Shown piece after piece: positions 62,161-64,000 of a stretch of DNA of 64,000 nucleotides. The stretch is from Nephromyces sp. MM_2019. Its lineage: Eukaryota > Apicomplexa > Aconoidasida > Nephromycida. The position numbers and the translations under genes are program-made. Position 1 is the stretch's first letter, and each line of letters opens with the position of its first letter. The notes under the pieces are model-generated. The model had not been told where the DNA came from, searched no databases, and saw nothing but the letters and a program-made list of their open reading frames with translations. The stretch spans positions 1-64,000 of the forward strand of contig JADHZB010000016.1 in NCBI GenBank assembly GCA_015657535.1, in the 5' to 3' direction.

Positions 62161-63699
62161 CATGGAAAGGTAAAGTAAATCATTTGGTTAGGTATCATAA
62201 ATATTAGAAAAACTTTAATTTAAAAATTTGAGTTAAAAAACTGGGATATTATATTATTCGACTTTATTTTTTGGTTGTGTGTGTTATTGTTTTTCTTGCA
62301 CACTTTTTCGTTCTTTTTTGTCTATGGCTTATATTATTATTTTACATTGAGTGCTGTGTTAATTTGTTTTGTAATAAATGAATCATTTAGAGAAAAAAGT
62401 ATTAATTATATGCTTTAAGATAATTTTACTATATAAATTTTATTATTATACTTTTTAACCGAGAATTCCGCTAAAAATTACTTTTGTTGATTGTTTTTCA
62501 TTTATTATTTTTAGAATATAAATAATTATGCTTATGTATGAAAAAATTTAGAAAATAATAACTATCATGAATAAAAAAAGATAGCTGAATTTATCTAATC
62601 ATTAAAATCTTAATTCAAAGCAAATACAAAACAAAAATAAAAATATGAACTTGATTGATACTCTTGAATTCAGATTTTTTATATAAATAAATAAATATAT
62701 GTATATATATATATTTATATATATATATACATATATATATGTTTATATCTATATATTTGTATTTATATGTGCATATTCATATGGGATTTTAATATACACG
62801 TGCGTTTATTTATTTATTAATACCTATATGGTGTTGTAACAGAGCTACTAGGAAAACAAATATAGTGTAATTTTTATCAAAAGATTCAGAGTTAAATACA
62901 AAATTAAGAATATATTTTTTTTCCTAGAATTAAAAAAGTTACGTAAATTACACAAATTGTACAAATAAGTAAGAGAAAAGATTACTATTGTCAGCTTTTT
63001 CAGTTTTATATGATTTTATATCTTATCTCGAATTGTAATTTAGGTATATTCTTTTTGTTTTAGCAATTTGAATCATTTTTCAATTGTACTTTTGTTCAAT
63101 GTAGAGCACTAACATTTGAATGGAAAGTTACAACTTAAATAAATAATGAAATTATTAAATGTAAAGATTGGATGTGTGATTAAATAGTAGGTAAAAAAAG
63201 ATGTGTATTATAGCTAGTACTACAAAACTTTGTTTTAATATTACTTACTTATTTTCCCATCTTTCATTTACATTGTTGTATCTTATCTCTCTATATTAAG
63301 TTGTGATCAACTGTGTTGTCTAATCTGCATCTTTTATCTAGTTATTCCTATGTCATTAATGCACAAACAGTTAATTAAACTAAACATAAAACGAAACTTA
63401 AACACTGTAACACAAAACACATTTTGCTAAAAATGTGCCCTACATTCAAACATTAAGCATAGGTTACATAAACACATGTGGAAATCTTATTTCACACACT
63501 TAATTATCACTTGAATGATTATTCTAAGATAACTAATTTATGTATACACATGTTAGCTTACTTTACGTATCACAAAGCCTTTTTTTGAACTGAGAATTAA
63601 ACATAATTAACTTGCACACGTGCACAAAACACACACAGTTTCTCAACAATGGTATGCATACAAGCGTAACCCTTACTAACCTATTTTGCTTAATCTTAT

Positions 63700-63810
63700 A
63701 TGCACACAATATAAGCATGTATAAGCACAACACATGCACACACACAACATACACACACACACACACAGACATCACATAAAGCGTGTATATTATTACACAC
63801 ACCCACACAC
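63700..63810. repeat. (CA)n-rich microsatellite region
   Basis: Several uninterrupted CA runs, the longest near 63751-63766, lie in A/C-rich noncoding DNA at the right end of the window. Confidence 0.85.
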
Positions 63811-64000
63811 AAACTAGGACTATGAGCTGTTAAACGCAGCGTACACTTGCGCTAGTTTTGTTTTTTCACTTGCAAGACTTGCATTGTGAGGATGACTAGT
63901 TATATATCAGCAAACGATAAATTAAACTAGCTAACTAGTCAACTGCCTCACCTCACTACATAAACTCGAGTAAGCCACACACACAAACGTATACAACACA

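Larger units (their letters stand above)
61409..64000. other. Gene-free low-complexity region
   Basis: This is upstream of the Rrn7-like gene and extends to the window edge. It contains GT-rich quasi-repeats (61880-62160, with TTTATATATGTGTT recurring at about 61924 and 62002), a TATATA-rich block (62690-62770), and C/A-rich DNA with pure CA runs (63570-63800). Open frames here have Thr/His/Tyr- or Val/Cys-only composition, so they are composition artefacts. Confidence 0.6.

Noticed and set aside
63563..63808. Cys/Val-rich minus-strand frame
   Set aside because: Translation of CA microsatellites in the antisense direction.

Overview
The window is nuclear DNA from an AT-rich, intron-dense protist. 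Every gene I could follow uses ATG, GT-AG introns of roughly 60-600 bp, and TAA, TAG and TGA as real stops, so the standard code applies and ciliates with reassigned stops are excluded. No bacterial operon, ribosome binding site, IS element, CRISPR array, rRNA or recognisable tRNA was found. Gene content fits an alveolate, plausibly an apicomplexan with flagellated gametes: an axonemal ruler protein, an IFT-A subunit, the ATG8-conjugating enzyme ATG3, a threonyl-tRNA synthetase with an optional Lys/Asn-rich leader, and a secreted Gln/Gly-repeat protein that looks GPI-anchored. Lineage is inference from gene content. All identifications are by eye from conserved motifs, and most exon edges inside multi-exon genes are accurate only to a few bases.

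Layout: 1-0.7 kb, 3' half of a JMJD5/KDM8-like JmjC oxygenase (+). 1.5-2.4 kb, VMA21-like V-ATPase assembly factor with a long tail (-). 4.2-6.9 kb, MAEA/Gid9 subunit of the GID/CTLH ubiquitin ligase (-). 9.0-9.4 kb, small unrecognised protein (-). 10.9-12.1 kb, OTU protease with an acylation-type N terminus (+). 12.8-15.1 kb, PP2A methylesterase PPME1 (-), followed by a decayed tandem copy of its first exon and a GC-richer island with cloverleaf folding. 17.3-21.4 kb, threonyl-tRNA synthetase (-). 23.5-26.1 kb, ATG3 (-). 28.4-34.3 kb, dynactin p150-like coiled-coil protein without a visible CAP-Gly domain (+). 34.6-39.1 kb, CCDC39-like axonemal coiled coil (-). 39.7-42.7 kb, secreted repeat protein (-). 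43.6-45.1 kb, prohibitin 1 (-). 46.2-47.9 kb, PDCD2 (+). 48.0-52.1 kb, IFT121/WDR35 (-). 54.8-61.4 kb, Rrn7/TAF1B-like RNA polymerase I factor (-). 61.4-64 kb, low-complexity sequence without a gene I can support.

Functionally the window mixes housekeeping genes (translation, rRNA transcription and ribosome assembly, mitochondrial inner membrane, ubiquitin and phosphatase control) with a microtubule/cilium group between 28 and 52 kb (dynactin-like protein, CCDC39, IFT121). No operon-like coupling is implied. The most unusual items are the acylated OTU protease, the CAP-Gly-less dynactin-like protein, the PPME1 exon-1 duplication and the cloverleaf-shaped GC island near 15.6 kb.
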